Shown: piece after piece, positions 34,735 to 42,966 of the stretch
Layout: each line of letters starts with the position of its first letter
How positions within the stretch are numbered: position 1 is the stretch's first letter
Assembly (NCBI GenBank): GCA_965214955.1
Contig: CBDCCU010000004.1
Span: 62,001-126,000, forward strand
Length of the DNA: 64,000 nt
DNA from: Aliikangiella sp965214955
GTDB lineage: Bacteria; Pseudomonadota; Gammaproteobacteria; Enterobacterales; Kangiellaceae
Direction: 5' to 3'
Notes under the pieces: generated by a model
What the model was told of the DNA's origin: nothing
Seen by the model: only the letters and a program-made list of their open reading frames with translations
Databases searched by the model: none
Program-made: the position numbers and the translations under genes

Positions 34735-35766
34735 ATGACTTTATCAGCTAAAATTAAAACTATTACGGTAACTTTTTTTATCGCTTTTTTAGCCATTTTT
34801 ACATCGCCATTAGTCGCTCAAAATACTTCACAACTCTTAGAGCAATCTAAACGCCACTTTCAATATACCCAAGCATCACAATACACTCATGTTATTTGGC
34901 CAACACAAGCAGCAGGAATATCCGTTTCACTGCTGCCCACAATTAACTATTCGGGCATACCCATTGAGCATAGAGAAGCAGATAAAGATTATTTTGAACA
35001 TGGAAAAATACCCGCACAAACATTTTCACTTTTTGCCGACTTATTAGTTGCTTCACGTTATTTTAATGTTACGACAAACAATGCCAGCGAATATCAACTA
35101 CAATTATCTATAGAAAAATATGAGCATCCCTATCAATATTCCCCAGATGATCAATGGTGGCAAAAAGCCAGTGATAATTTAGAGCGAGCCTTTGCTAGTA
35201 GAAAACCAGCCAGCGTAAAACTAAGCTTGTCTTTAACCCGAGGCCACTTTCCCATTAAAGCTTGGCAAGATACGGTTGAAATGACCTTAACTCAATGCGA
35301 TCTTAACAATAAGCCACAAGCTGCAACTTGGGTAAATAATCAAAATAAACTGCAAAATGATTATCGCCATTCAACATTAGGACAAGCGTATATTGCGGCA
35401 AGTAACTTTTTGATTGCCAAAGCGATAGAAAGATTAAATCAAGAGTCACAATTTGCCACCTTAACTCAAATTGATGGAAACGAGTTGATGCTGAGTGCTA
35501 AAAAACAAAACTTTATAGTGGGCAAAAAATTGGCCGTATATCCAAAAAAACAAGATGGCAGAATATCAACAACTCCAGCAGGGCAAGTTCAGGTGATAAA
35601 ATCATTTGGACAAAAAGCCATTGCATATCCTGTGTCATTAAGAGCCGATCATTTAAAACTAGGTGACAAAATTGAAATTCCCACGGCAATAAAGCCTTAT
35701 CCACTAAAATTTCAATTTGAGTCTACGGGTCAATGTGCACCAGTGGTTATTGCAGAATCAAATTAG
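34735..35766 (+). CDS. Secreted protein with FlgT-like C-terminal domain
   Basis: 343 residues from the ATG at 34735 (a TTG at 34714 is the alternative; the ATG gives the more normal signal peptide). Signal peptide ~8-28 (FFIAFLAIFTSPLVAQN). The mid part contains PTINYSG and an ASRYF..YQLQLSIEKYE block; residues ~250-330 (ATLTQIDGNELMLSAKKQNFIVGKKLAVYP, then QVQVIKSFGQKAIAY) resemble the FlgT C-terminal beta barrel. Two Cys (one in the middle, one near the end). Function unknown. It starts 66 bp after the DUF1631-like gene and is co-directional. Confidence 0.6.
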   Translation: MTLSAKIKTITVTFFIAFLAIFTSPLVAQNTSQLLEQSKRHFQYTQASQYTHVIWPTQAAGISVSLLPTINYSGIPIEHREADKDYFEHGKIPAQTFSLFADLLVASRYFNVTTNNASEYQLQLSIEKYEHPYQYSPDDQWWQKASDNLERAFASRKPASVKLSLSLTRGHFPIKAWQDTVEMTLTQCDLNNKPQAATWVNNQNKLQNDYRHSTLGQAYIAASNFLIAKAIERLNQESQFATLTQIDGNELMLSAKKQNFIVGKKLAVYPKKQDGRISTTPAGQVQVIKSFGQKAIAYPVSLRADHLKLGDKIEIPTAIKPYPLKFQFESTGQCAPVVIAESN

Positions 35767-36062
35767 AGAAAACCCTAATGCCACAATAGGAAAATATTTT
35801 ACCATTGTAACTTCCATCAACTATCACTTTAATAAATAGAAAAGCTTTTATTTAATTTTTTTACATTGATTATTTAACTTCTTTTTCAATTAGAGAACAC
35901 TTTTCCTTAGAATTAAGTAAACCATCATAGTCAATGAATTCAGTCGCTCTAAGAAGTTTATTTTCTTTAATACTCTAAATTGATACTCATGCACACGATA
36001 GGCTTTAGTTGCAATTGTTATATATTATCTTAAAGACGCACATTTATGTTTAGAGTTTAAAT
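35767..36062. other. Intergenic region upstream of the XRE gene
   Basis: AT-rich sequence with no ORF, tRNA or clear terminator visible. The last part contains a TTATGTTTA half-site (36044-36052) that repeats an arm of the palindrome listed next. Confidence 0.45.
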
Positions 36063-36081
36063 TTTTATGTTAAACATAAAA
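36063..36081. promoter_or_regulatory. Palindromic operator upstream of the XRE regulator
   Basis: TTTTATGTTAAACATAAAA: perfect 9-bp arms around one central A, with an extra half-site 11 bp before it. Directly after it, TTGATA (36088-36093), 17 bp, TATATT (36111-36116) make a plausible promoter, so repressor binding would overlap it. The adjacent XRE gene is the likely ligand (autoregulation, inferred). Confidence 0.55.
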
Positions 36082-36122
36082 TATTATTTGATATACATAA
36101 TTTAAAGGTATATATTAATAAC

Positions 36123-36350
36123 ATGAATATTGAAATTAACCTCGATGTAGAACTAGCAAAACGAAAAATGTCATTAACTGAGCTATCTCAACAAGTAGGG
36201 ATCTCTATGACAAATCTTTCACTATTAAAAACGGGTAAAGTTAAGGCTATTCGATTTAGTACGCTAGAAGCTATCTGTAAAACACTTAACTGTCAGCCAG
36301 GTGATATTTTGAGCTATAAGACGAACACTATCGGTGAAAACGAAATATAA
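36123..36350 (+). CDS. Small XRE-family HTH regulator (YozG-like)
   Basis: 75 residues: an HTH (LAKRKMSLTELSQQVGISMTNLSLLKTGK) and the typical CKTLNCQPGDILSY end. This is a minimal Cro/C1 regulator of the YozG type, often paired with a small membrane protein; here a membrane protein gene follows after 61 bp. No Shine-Dalgarno is at a normal distance; the promoter's -10 (TATATT) is 6 bp before the ATG, so a leaderless transcript is possible (speculative). Confidence 0.85.
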   Translation: MNIEINLDVELAKRKMSLTELSQQVGISMTNLSLLKTGKVKAIRFSTLEAICKTLNCQPGDILSYKTNTIGENEI

Positions 36351-36411
36351 ACTTGTATGAGCATTATAAAATAAAAACTGGTCGATTTAGATTTATTAAC
36401 AAGGAGAACTT

Positions 36412-37020
36412 ATGTCAGATAATGAATACTTTAAACCAGCGGTTGCCGCTGTTGCTTTAGCCTTACTTTTTCCTTTGTATTGGTTTTTTATGTTTACCTC
36501 TGATTTCCAAGACTTTGAAACAGCTTTAAGAGATGATATTTTGTCTTTAACTTTTTCAGACTTGCTTTTTATTACTATAGGAATACTAGAAATTTATTTG
36601 TACTTAAGCCTACGCAAATCAATTAAAGAGCAACTTAATTCATCTATGCTAAACGCTTGTTTGTTACTAATGTGCATTTTAGTTGCAGGTTTTCACCTAA
36701 CCGTTTTGTTTGATCTAATTTTTGCTGTAATTGGAAGTGGACTACAAGAAGCCTCAAAAGATTGGATGATAAGTGCCTGTATAATTATTGCACTAGTTAC
36801 TATCAGTCTTTATGCGGTTGTTGCATCATTATTTAGCATATTATTAATCGTTAAAGAAAGTTCAGTTATCTTAAAAGGGTTTGGAGTCCTATTATTAGTA
36901 GCTTGTTTGTTGCAACTGAGCGTAATATTTTCAATTGCCTCGGCTTTTTTCTTTCCAATAGCTTTAGTTATATTGGCAATTTATTTTCTTAAAGAGCCTC
37001 AAGTGGTGGAGGTGGTTTAA
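36412..37020 (+). CDS. Hypothetical membrane protein
   Basis: 202 residues with about five TM segments (~10-30, 48-68, 82-110, 122-145, 160-195). DUF2975-like proteins are the usual partner of YozG-type regulators, and topology is compatible, but I do not see a specific signature, so family assignment is open. AAGGAG precedes the ATG (ACAAGGAGAACTTATG). Likely co-transcribed with the XRE gene. Confidence 0.7.
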   Translation: MSDNEYFKPAVAAVALALLFPLYWFFMFTSDFQDFETALRDDILSLTFSDLLFITIGILEIYLYLSLRKSIKEQLNSSMLNACLLLMCILVAGFHLTVLFDLIFAVIGSGLQEASKDWMISACIIIALVTISLYAVVASLFSILLIVKESSVILKGFGVLLLVACLLQLSVIFSIASAFFFPIALVILAIYFLKEPQVVEVV

Positions 37021-37028
37021 GGTTATAA

Positions 37029-37054
37029 AAGCAGTTAACATTGATTAGCTGCTT
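37029..37054 (+). terminator. Hairpin terminator at convergent gene ends
   Basis: AAGCAGTTAA and TTAGCTGCTT form a 10-bp stem with one U-G wobble and a 6-nt loop, followed by CTTTG. It lies 9 bp after the membrane-protein stop and would end the XRE unit. A second weak stem (GTCAC...GTGAC, 37059-37079) overlaps the stop of the CPBP-like gene. Confidence 0.5.
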
Positions 37055-37064
37055 CTTTGTCACC

Positions 37065-37586
37065 TTATATAAAAGTGACCAATAAATTATAAATTGAATG
37101 ACAAACTACAGTCGAACTGTAAGCTAAGAAGTAATATTTATTCCTATGATAATTTTTATTTTCAGCATTAGTATAAATTAGGCTGAAACACTTAGCGAAA
37201 ACCATGCCCATCAGCAAACTATATAGTGCAGTGTAAATAGGAAAGTTTTTATTCAACAAAGCAACATGATAAAAACAAAATAAAACAGAGCTTACAATAA
37301 TAAATAAAACATTTCGGTTTTTATTATTTTCAAATAACCTAAATATCATTAATTGTAAAATAAATGTTTCTATCAGTGGAGCAATAATCAAAGGAGATAA
37401 TAATTTAGAGTGGTCTATTTTTGAGTAATCAGAAAATATATTTATTTTATAATGAATATCACCAAACATATTGATAAGTTCGATATAAATAAGTTTAATA
37501 AATTTGACTGTAATAAAACCAATTACACTTAAGCCAACTATTGTTTTTAAATAAAATTTTAATTCTTGATTTAAACTCAAAGTCAT
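37065..37586 (-). CDS. CPBP-family (Abi/CAAX-like) intramembrane protease homologue
   Basis: 173 residues from the ATG at 37586, supported by GGTGAG upstream; a GTG at 37601 would lie inside the repeat listed below and is rejected. About five TM helices. CPBP motif 2 (FxxxH: FCFYHVAL) and motif 3 (CHSIYN) are present; motif 1 is degenerate (IETFILQLMIFR, where EExxxR is usual). Activity is therefore uncertain. Family members are immunity or self-resistance proteases or maturation enzymes. It follows moeB by 36 bp on the same strand. Confidence 0.65.
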   Translation of the reverse strand: MTLSLNQELKFYLKTIVGLSVIGFITVKFIKLIYIELINMFGDIHYKINIFSDYSKIDHSKLLSPLIIAPLIETFILQLMIFRLFENNKNRNVLFIIVSSVLFCFYHVALLNKNFPIYTALYSLLMGMVFAKCFSLIYTNAENKNYHRNKYYFLAYSSTVVCHSIYNLLVTFI

Positions 37587-37600
37587 TTTCTCACCGCTCA

Positions 37601-37619
37601 CCCTGAGCCTGTCGAAGGG
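37601..37619. repeat. CCCTGAGCCTGTCGAAGGG short repetitive element
   Basis: CCCTGAGCCTGTCGAAGGG (with CA and TG flanks extending the dyad) is an imperfect palindrome of a type found scattered through many proteobacterial and actinobacterial genomes (from memory). It is between moeB and the CPBP-like gene, immediately before the CPBP ribosome site. Single copy in this window. Confidence 0.7.
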
Positions 37620-37622
37620 TGT

Positions 37623-38369
37623 TTATACTAGGGCACAAACAGGACACCCACTTCTAACCTTAAACTTAATTTCTCGCCAAGAAAGTTCCAAGCCGTCAAA
37701 CAGCATTAACCGACCATTAATTAATTCTCCAACACTACAAATAACTTTTATTGCTTCAAGTGCTTGCACCGAGCCAATAATACCTACTAACGGGGCTACT
37801 ACTCCGTTTGAGCTACAGGTTTGATCATCAAAACTATCTTCTTCATATAAACAACGATAGCATGGTGTATTAGGCTGATAAGTATAGGTGGATAATTGTC
37901 CTTCCCAGCGAATTGCCGCACCAGAAACAAGTGGTGTTTTAGTGGTAAACCCAACTCTGTTGAGCATAAAGCGGGTGTTAAAATTATCGCAGCAATCAAC
38001 AATAACATTGGCATTTTTGGCTAGCTCAATTAGCTCGGCTTCGTTTAATCTTTTATTAATCGTTTGAATGTCACATTCTGGATTAATCACTTTTAGGCGG
38101 CGTTTAGCCGATTCGACTTTTGCCATACCAATGGTTTGACTATCGTGAATGACTTGACGCTGCAAATTCGTTAAATCAACATTATCATCATCAATTAACG
38201 TTAATTTTCCAACCCCTGCGGCGGCTAAATAAAGAGCAACTGGCGCGCCTAATCCGCCTAAGCCAACAATTAAAGCATGCGCATTAAGTAGTTTATTCTG
38301 CCCTTCAATATCAATTTTAGGCAACATAATTTGGCGACTATATCGTAATAATTGCTCATCATTTAACAT
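37623..38369 (-). CDS. moeB: Molybdopterin-synthase adenylyltransferase (MoeB/ThiF family)
   Basis: 248 residues. The nucleotide-binding loop GLGGLGAP (36-43), the TLIDDDNVDLTNLQRQ strand, two CxxC pairs (CYRC and CPVC at the C terminus) for zinc and a central Asp/Cys region fit E1-like MoeB, which adenylates the MoaD C terminus. Because ThiF and HesA share this fold, the substrate could also be ThiS; MoeB is the usual neighbour of prmC. It overlaps prmC by 7 bp. Confidence 0.85.
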   Translation of the reverse strand: MLNDEQLLRYSRQIMLPKIDIEGQNKLLNAHALIVGLGGLGAPVALYLAAAGVGKLTLIDDDNVDLTNLQRQVIHDSQTIGMAKVESAKRRLKVINPECDIQTINKRLNEAELIELAKNANVIVDCCDNFNTRFMLNRVGFTTKTPLVSGAAIRWEGQLSTYTYQPNTPCYRCLYEEDSFDDQTCSSNGVVAPLVGIIGSVQALEAIKVICSVGELINGRLMLFDGLELSWREIKFKVRSGCPVCALV

Positions 38370-39217
38370 GATAAAAACCTACCTTGAGTCACTCTATCAT
38401 GATTTAACAGATCTTTTTTCGTCATTACATTTTGAAATCCGTTTTGATTAAAAATGTCTCTGACTTTTTCGCCTTGTTCATAACCATGCTCAACTTGTAA
38501 TAAACCGCCTTCAACCAAAAATAATTTAGCCGTTTTAGCAATATGACGAATATCATCTAGTCCATCACCACTTGCAACCAACGCACTAGCGGGTTCAAAA
38601 ATAAGGTCGCCTTTGCTTAAATGCGGATCACCTTTGGCAATGTATGGCGGGTTAGCAACAATTAAATCAAACTGCAAATTTGGAACCGATTTAAACCAGT
38701 CGCTCTTTGCAAAACTCACATTATTAATTTGATTTAGCCTTGCGTTCTCTGTCGCCAGTTTTACAGCATCTAAGTTAAAATCAACCGCATAAATTTTATC
38801 TTTGGCTCTTTCACTGGCAATGGCTAAAGCAATCGCGCCAGTACCTGTGCCTAAATCTAGCACTGTGGCTTTTGGTTTTGTTGATAATTCTTCAAGCGAT
38901 AACTCCACTAAAAGTTCCGTTTCGGCACGTGGAATTAATGTAGATTGATTAGTTTTTAAGGTTAAATTCCAAAAATCTTTACTGCCAGTAATATAGGCAA
39001 TGGGCTCACCTTTGCCGCGACGTTTTAATAGTTGTTTAAATTGATTATCTTGCTCAATGGTTAACTCATACTCAGGCCAAGTTTTAAGCCAAGTAAAATT
39101 TTTATTCAATACAAAAGCAAGTAAAAATTCCGTATCAATTTTTGAGTTGGCATTCACTAAATGCTCAAATTGACTCAATAAATTTTTGCCGTATTGAATG
39201 GCTTGATTAATATTCAT
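38363..39217 (-). CDS. prmC: Release factor N5-glutamine methyltransferase
   Basis: 284 residues. PrmC methylates the Gln of the GGQ motif of RF1 and RF2. The SAM fold shows VLDLGTGTGAIALAIA and the catalytic NPPY (VANPPYIAKG). N-terminal helical domain and LIPRAETELLVE are typical. It is normally just after prfA; here an aspartoacylase-like gene (7-bp gap) separates them. Confidence 0.95.
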   Translation of the reverse strand: MNINQAIQYGKNLLSQFEHLVNANSKIDTEFLLAFVLNKNFTWLKTWPEYELTIEQDNQFKQLLKRRGKGEPIAYITGSKDFWNLTLKTNQSTLIPRAETELLVELSLEELSTKPKATVLDLGTGTGAIALAIASERAKDKIYAVDFNLDAVKLATENARLNQINNVSFAKSDWFKSVPNLQFDLIVANPPYIAKGDPHLSKGDLIFEPASALVASGDGLDDIRHIAKTAKLFLVEGGLLQVEHGYEQGEKVRDIFNQNGFQNVMTKKDLLNHDRVTQGRFLSC

Positions 39218-39224
39218 ACGATTA

Positions 39225-40163
39225 TCATTTCTCTTTGGGTACAGAGATTTTTTTTGGATTGCACAAACAAAATGCTATTTTTTGATCGTAATAAGCTGCT
39301 TCATTAATAAAAGCAATATGAGTATTGTCGCCTTTATAAAAAAGATCTTTTCCATCAAAGGTTTTAAAAATTGGATCACCTTTTTTAATCAATGAGTAAT
39401 CTTGATGAATAAGGTTAGGATGAATACAAGCATTAATTTCACCTTGCTCGTTAGTTGGAAAATAGACTTTATCAAAATAGCTCATCACTTCAATTTGTGA
39501 CGGCAAATTTAGCTCAACAAGATTATCTTGATTATATAATTCAACAAAGTTAAGCACTGCTTCTAACGCTTTTTCCGTTTTATGATAAATATTCCAATCA
39601 ACGGTCGATTGAGCAATAGGTCCCACTTCTATTACCACGCTTTTATTAGCGATTGAGCAAAGAAAATGGTGATCATCCATTAATGAAGTTTCAGAAGTGA
39701 TCACTAGATCGGGAATAACGGTAGATAAATAAGCAGCAAGGTTTAAGTAAAAACAATCATGTTTAATTAACACTAAGTTGGTTTGCATATTGGCAGTGCT
39801 AGTATGCAGATCAACAATAAAATCAACTCTGGCTTGTCCTTTAGGTCCTAATGCTTGATTAATTTGTTTGGCAATTTTTTGCTCGCCATTTTTAAGGGAT
39901 AAATCGTTTAATTCTTGTTGTTTAAAACAACGATTTAAATCTTTTTGTAAGTAACGTTTATTAGCATCAATTGCAGGCTGGTTTGCCAATAGCATTTCAA
40001 TTTGAATGGCGGGATGCTTTTCCGTTAAAAACTGATTTTGTCTTTGTTTTGTTTGCCACTGTTTAATAAGATGAATGCCCGTTAGCTCATTACCATGAGT
40101 ACCACCAACAATGGCAACGGAGGTTACTTTATTGCTTTTGGGCATATTCATTATCTTTATCAA
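39225..40163 (-). CDS. Aspartoacylase-like zinc deacylase
   Basis: 312 residues of the AstE/ASPA family, closest in pattern to aspartoacylase. Zinc ligands His23 and Glu26 in GGTHGNELTG and His120 in VDLHTST; substrate residues in DLNRCF (75-80) and the proton-shuttle Glu179 in IEVGP. Predicted reaction: hydrolysis of an N-acyl-L-aspartate or related amino acid. It shares its boundary with prfA (1-bp gap) and lies 7 bp before prmC, so it is translated from the same mRNA although it has no obvious role there. The start used is MIKIMNMPK. Confidence 0.85.
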   Translation of the reverse strand: MIKIMNMPKSNKVTSVAIVGGTHGNELTGIHLIKQWQTKQRQNQFLTEKHPAIQIEMLLANQPAIDANKRYLQKDLNRCFKQQELNDLSLKNGEQKIAKQINQALGPKGQARVDFIVDLHTSTANMQTNLVLIKHDCFYLNLAAYLSTVIPDLVITSETSLMDDHHFLCSIANKSVVIEVGPIAQSTVDWNIYHKTEKALEAVLNFVELYNQDNLVELNLPSQIEVMSYFDKVYFPTNEQGEINACIHPNLIHQDYSLIKKGDPIFKTFDGKDLFYKGDNTHIAFINEAAYYDQKIAFCLCNPKKISVPKEK

Positions 40164-41252
40164 TTAATCTTGATCAGCAAGGCTTGCTAACTGGTCAGCT
40201 TGGTATTCATTCACTAAAGGCTCAAGCACTTGAGATAAATCGCCTTGCATAATTTCATCGAGCTTATACAAAGTTAAATTAATGCGATGATCAGTCATAC
40301 GACCTTGCGGAAAATTATAAGTGCGAATACGCTCCGAACGGTCGCCACTTCCTACCAAGCTTTTACGCGCTTCCGATTGTTCTTCATGAGCCGCTTCTTC
40401 TTGTGCCGCAAGTAATCTCGATTTAAGCACGCTTAAAGCTTGTGCTTTATTTTTGTGCTGCGAGCGACCATCTTGACATTCAACCACAGTTCCCGTTGGC
40501 AAATGAGTAATACGAATGGCTGAGTCGGTTTTATTAACATGCTGACCACCCGCACCAGAGGCTCTAAAGGTATCAATCCGTAAATCGGCTGGGTTAATAT
40601 CAATTTCATCTAGCTCGTCGGCTTCTGGCATAACCGCCACCGTACAAGCCGAGGTATGAATTCGCCCTTGCGATTCGGTTTCTGGCACACGCTGCACGCG
40701 GTGAGCGCCCGATTCAAACTTAAGCTTTGAATAAACACTATCACCCGAAATCTTACAGATAATTTCTTTATAACCGCCCTGCTCGCTAGGGTTTTCGCTC
40801 ATTACTTCAATTTGCCAGCGACTTTTTTCTGCATAACGGCTATACATTCTAAACAAGTCACCCACAAAAATAGCCGCTTCATCACCGCCAGTTCCGGCGC
40901 GAACCTCTAAGAAAATATTTTTATCGTCATTGGGATCTTTGGGTAACAGTAATTTTTGTAGCTCTAGCTCGGCTGGCTCAACCAGTTTTTTATTTTCTTT
41001 AAAGTCTTCTTCTGCCATTTCACGCATATCGGGATCAGAATCTTTGAGCATTTCTTCAGCGGCGGCTAAATCTTCCATAATTTGGTTATATTTAGAATAA
41101 GCACCAACCACTTCTTCAAGTTGAGAATATTCTTTTGAAAGCTCTCTAAAACGATTTTGATCGGCAATAGTTTCAGGATCGCTCAATAAATGCCCCACTT
41201 CTTCGTGACGCTCGGTTAATCCTTGTAGCTTTCTAATGATGGAGTCTTTCAT
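40164..41252 (-). CDS. prfA: Peptide chain release factor 1
   Basis: 362 residues. RF1 reads UAA and UAG and releases the peptide. The anticodon-like tripeptide is in VPETESQGR (PxT type), and the catalytic GGQ in FRASGAGGQHVNKTDSA. Standard length for RF1. It follows hemA after a 166-bp gap and precedes the aspartoacylase-like gene and prmC on the same strand. Confidence 0.97.
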   Translation of the reverse strand: MKDSIIRKLQGLTERHEEVGHLLSDPETIADQNRFRELSKEYSQLEEVVGAYSKYNQIMEDLAAAEEMLKDSDPDMREMAEEDFKENKKLVEPAELELQKLLLPKDPNDDKNIFLEVRAGTGGDEAAIFVGDLFRMYSRYAEKSRWQIEVMSENPSEQGGYKEIICKISGDSVYSKLKFESGAHRVQRVPETESQGRIHTSACTVAVMPEADELDEIDINPADLRIDTFRASGAGGQHVNKTDSAIRITHLPTGTVVECQDGRSQHKNKAQALSVLKSRLLAAQEEAAHEEQSEARKSLVGSGDRSERIRTYNFPQGRMTDHRINLTLYKLDEIMQGDLSQVLEPLVNEYQADQLASLADQD

Positions 41253-41418
41253 AAGATACCTATCTTTTTAATAATTTTAATGATTGTTTTTTTGCTTAAT
41301 CAATCAAATATTAAAGTATTTAATTGAAGCTTTAAATTAAGAAATGCCTATTTATTTGAGATCACACATTTTTAAAAGGTGAATACTAAACCAAATAAAG
41401 GCAAAGAGGTATAAAAGG

Positions 41419-42705
41419 TTAGTTCTCGGGCTTAATTGAAAAAGTATTGGCAATAACCGCCAAAACATCTTGCTGATTTGCTTCACCCGCTTGTCGGATC
41501 AGTTTACTGGGTGAATGCATAAACTTTTGAGTTAAACGATTAGCCATTTCGGTCATTACTTTTTCGGCATTTTCGCCACTTTTAATTTTATTAAGCGCCC
41601 TACTTAGCTCATCATTTTTAGTCTGCTCAAATTGACTACGAAAATCTTTCATTAACGAAACCGACGAAAGCGACTGCAACCAATTAATATATTTTTGACC
41701 ATGTTGGGCAATAATTAGCTTTGCTTCGTTAGCCGCTTCTTCACGCACTTTAATGTTTTCATTAATAACCCCTTGCATATCATCAACGGTGTATAAATAA
41801 ACATCTCTTAGCTCGGCAACTTCGGGCTCTATATCGCGCGGAACCGCTAAGTCCACCATAAACACTGGCCAATGTTTACGTTTTTTAATCGCTTTTTCCA
41901 TTAAGCCTTTACCAATTACTGGCACAGGACTCGCAGTTGAACTCACGATAATATCGGCATTTAACACTAAATCGGGCAATGAACTTAAACCATAAGCACT
42001 TCCACCAAATTCATCGGCTAATTTTTGCGCGCGCTCAACGGTGCGATTCGCCACATTAATATTAGTAACACCTTGCCGTGATAAGTGGCGGGCAGCCAGC
42101 TCAATGGTTTCGCCAGCGCCGATAAATAAAGCATTCGTTTTAGAAAAATCACTAAAAATGCGTTTTGCTAAGGTTACAGCCGCATAAGCAACCGAAACGG
42201 CGCTTTCGCCAATTTGAGTATCAGTGCGAACTTGTTTGGCTAATGAAAAAGTTTGCTCAAACAATCGATTTAAATAAAGACCCAATGTTCCTGCATGATT
42301 AGCATAACCATAGGCATCTTTAACCTGACCTAAAATTTGCGGCTCACCCAACACCATAGAATCTAAACCGCAAGCCACACTCATAATATGATCAATGGCA
42401 TTTTCACCCGAGTGCAAATAACTGAACTGAGAGAGCTTTTCTGACTCTAACTGATGGTATTCGGCTAACCAGTTAATAATTTGTTGCGATTTTAATGCAA
42501 TGTTTGAATCTTGTTCGTGGTGATCTTTGCTACGATAAACAATTTCCATACGGTTACACGTTGAGATAATAGCCACTTCATCAAGCGATGCTTGCAACTT
42601 AATGGCTCGCAAGCTTTCAGCCATAGCATCGGGAGAAAAAGCAACTTTCTCGCGAATATCAACTGGCGCTGTTTTGTGGTTTATCCCGAAAATAGATACT
42701 GGCAT
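41419..42705 (-). CDS. hemA: Glutamyl-tRNA reductase
   Basis: 428 residues. First enzyme of C5 haem synthesis: reduces Glu-tRNA to glutamate-1-semialdehyde with NADPH. MPVSIFGINHKTAPV start, catalytic Cys50 in STCNRMEI, GLDSMVLGEPQILGQVK, NADPH-binding GAGETIELAARHL and the C-terminal dimerisation domain (...KFMHSPSKLIRQA). First gene of the hemA-prfA-prmC-moeB cluster; divergent from the TPR lipoprotein/lolB unit, as in many gammaproteobacteria. Confidence 0.97.
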   Translation of the reverse strand: MPVSIFGINHKTAPVDIREKVAFSPDAMAESLRAIKLQASLDEVAIISTCNRMEIVYRSKDHHEQDSNIALKSQQIINWLAEYHQLESEKLSQFSYLHSGENAIDHIMSVACGLDSMVLGEPQILGQVKDAYGYANHAGTLGLYLNRLFEQTFSLAKQVRTDTQIGESAVSVAYAAVTLAKRIFSDFSKTNALFIGAGETIELAARHLSRQGVTNINVANRTVERAQKLADEFGGSAYGLSSLPDLVLNADIIVSSTASPVPVIGKGLMEKAIKKRKHWPVFMVDLAVPRDIEPEVAELRDVYLYTVDDMQGVINENIKVREEAANEAKLIIAQHGQKYINWLQSLSSVSLMKDFRSQFEQTKNDELSRALNKIKSGENAEKVMTEMANRLTQKFMHSPSKLIRQAGEANQQDVLAVIANTFSIKPEN

Positions 42706-42966
42706 CGTATTAAAGTTTTCTAATTTGGAAACAAAAGTTATGGTTACAAGTTTATCGAATGATTTAATTTAGATATTGATTGTTATCAAAGAGGTGCCTA
42801 GGTAACATAGTTAAAAATATCGTTACAATCATGATTTTCTCGCTTGGGCGCGATTATATCAGAGGTTAAAAGATTTTCAGCAATATTTATCGTTATTCTA
42901 ACCGATATACCACCTGCTGTTTTTTACACAGTTTAAATTAAGCGTTTGTATTAAGAGGTCAGTTTT

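Noticed and set aside
37587..37601. GTG start of the CPBP-like gene inside the short repeat
   Set aside because: The ATG at 37586 has a ribosome site and normal protein start; the GTG lies within the palindromic repeat.
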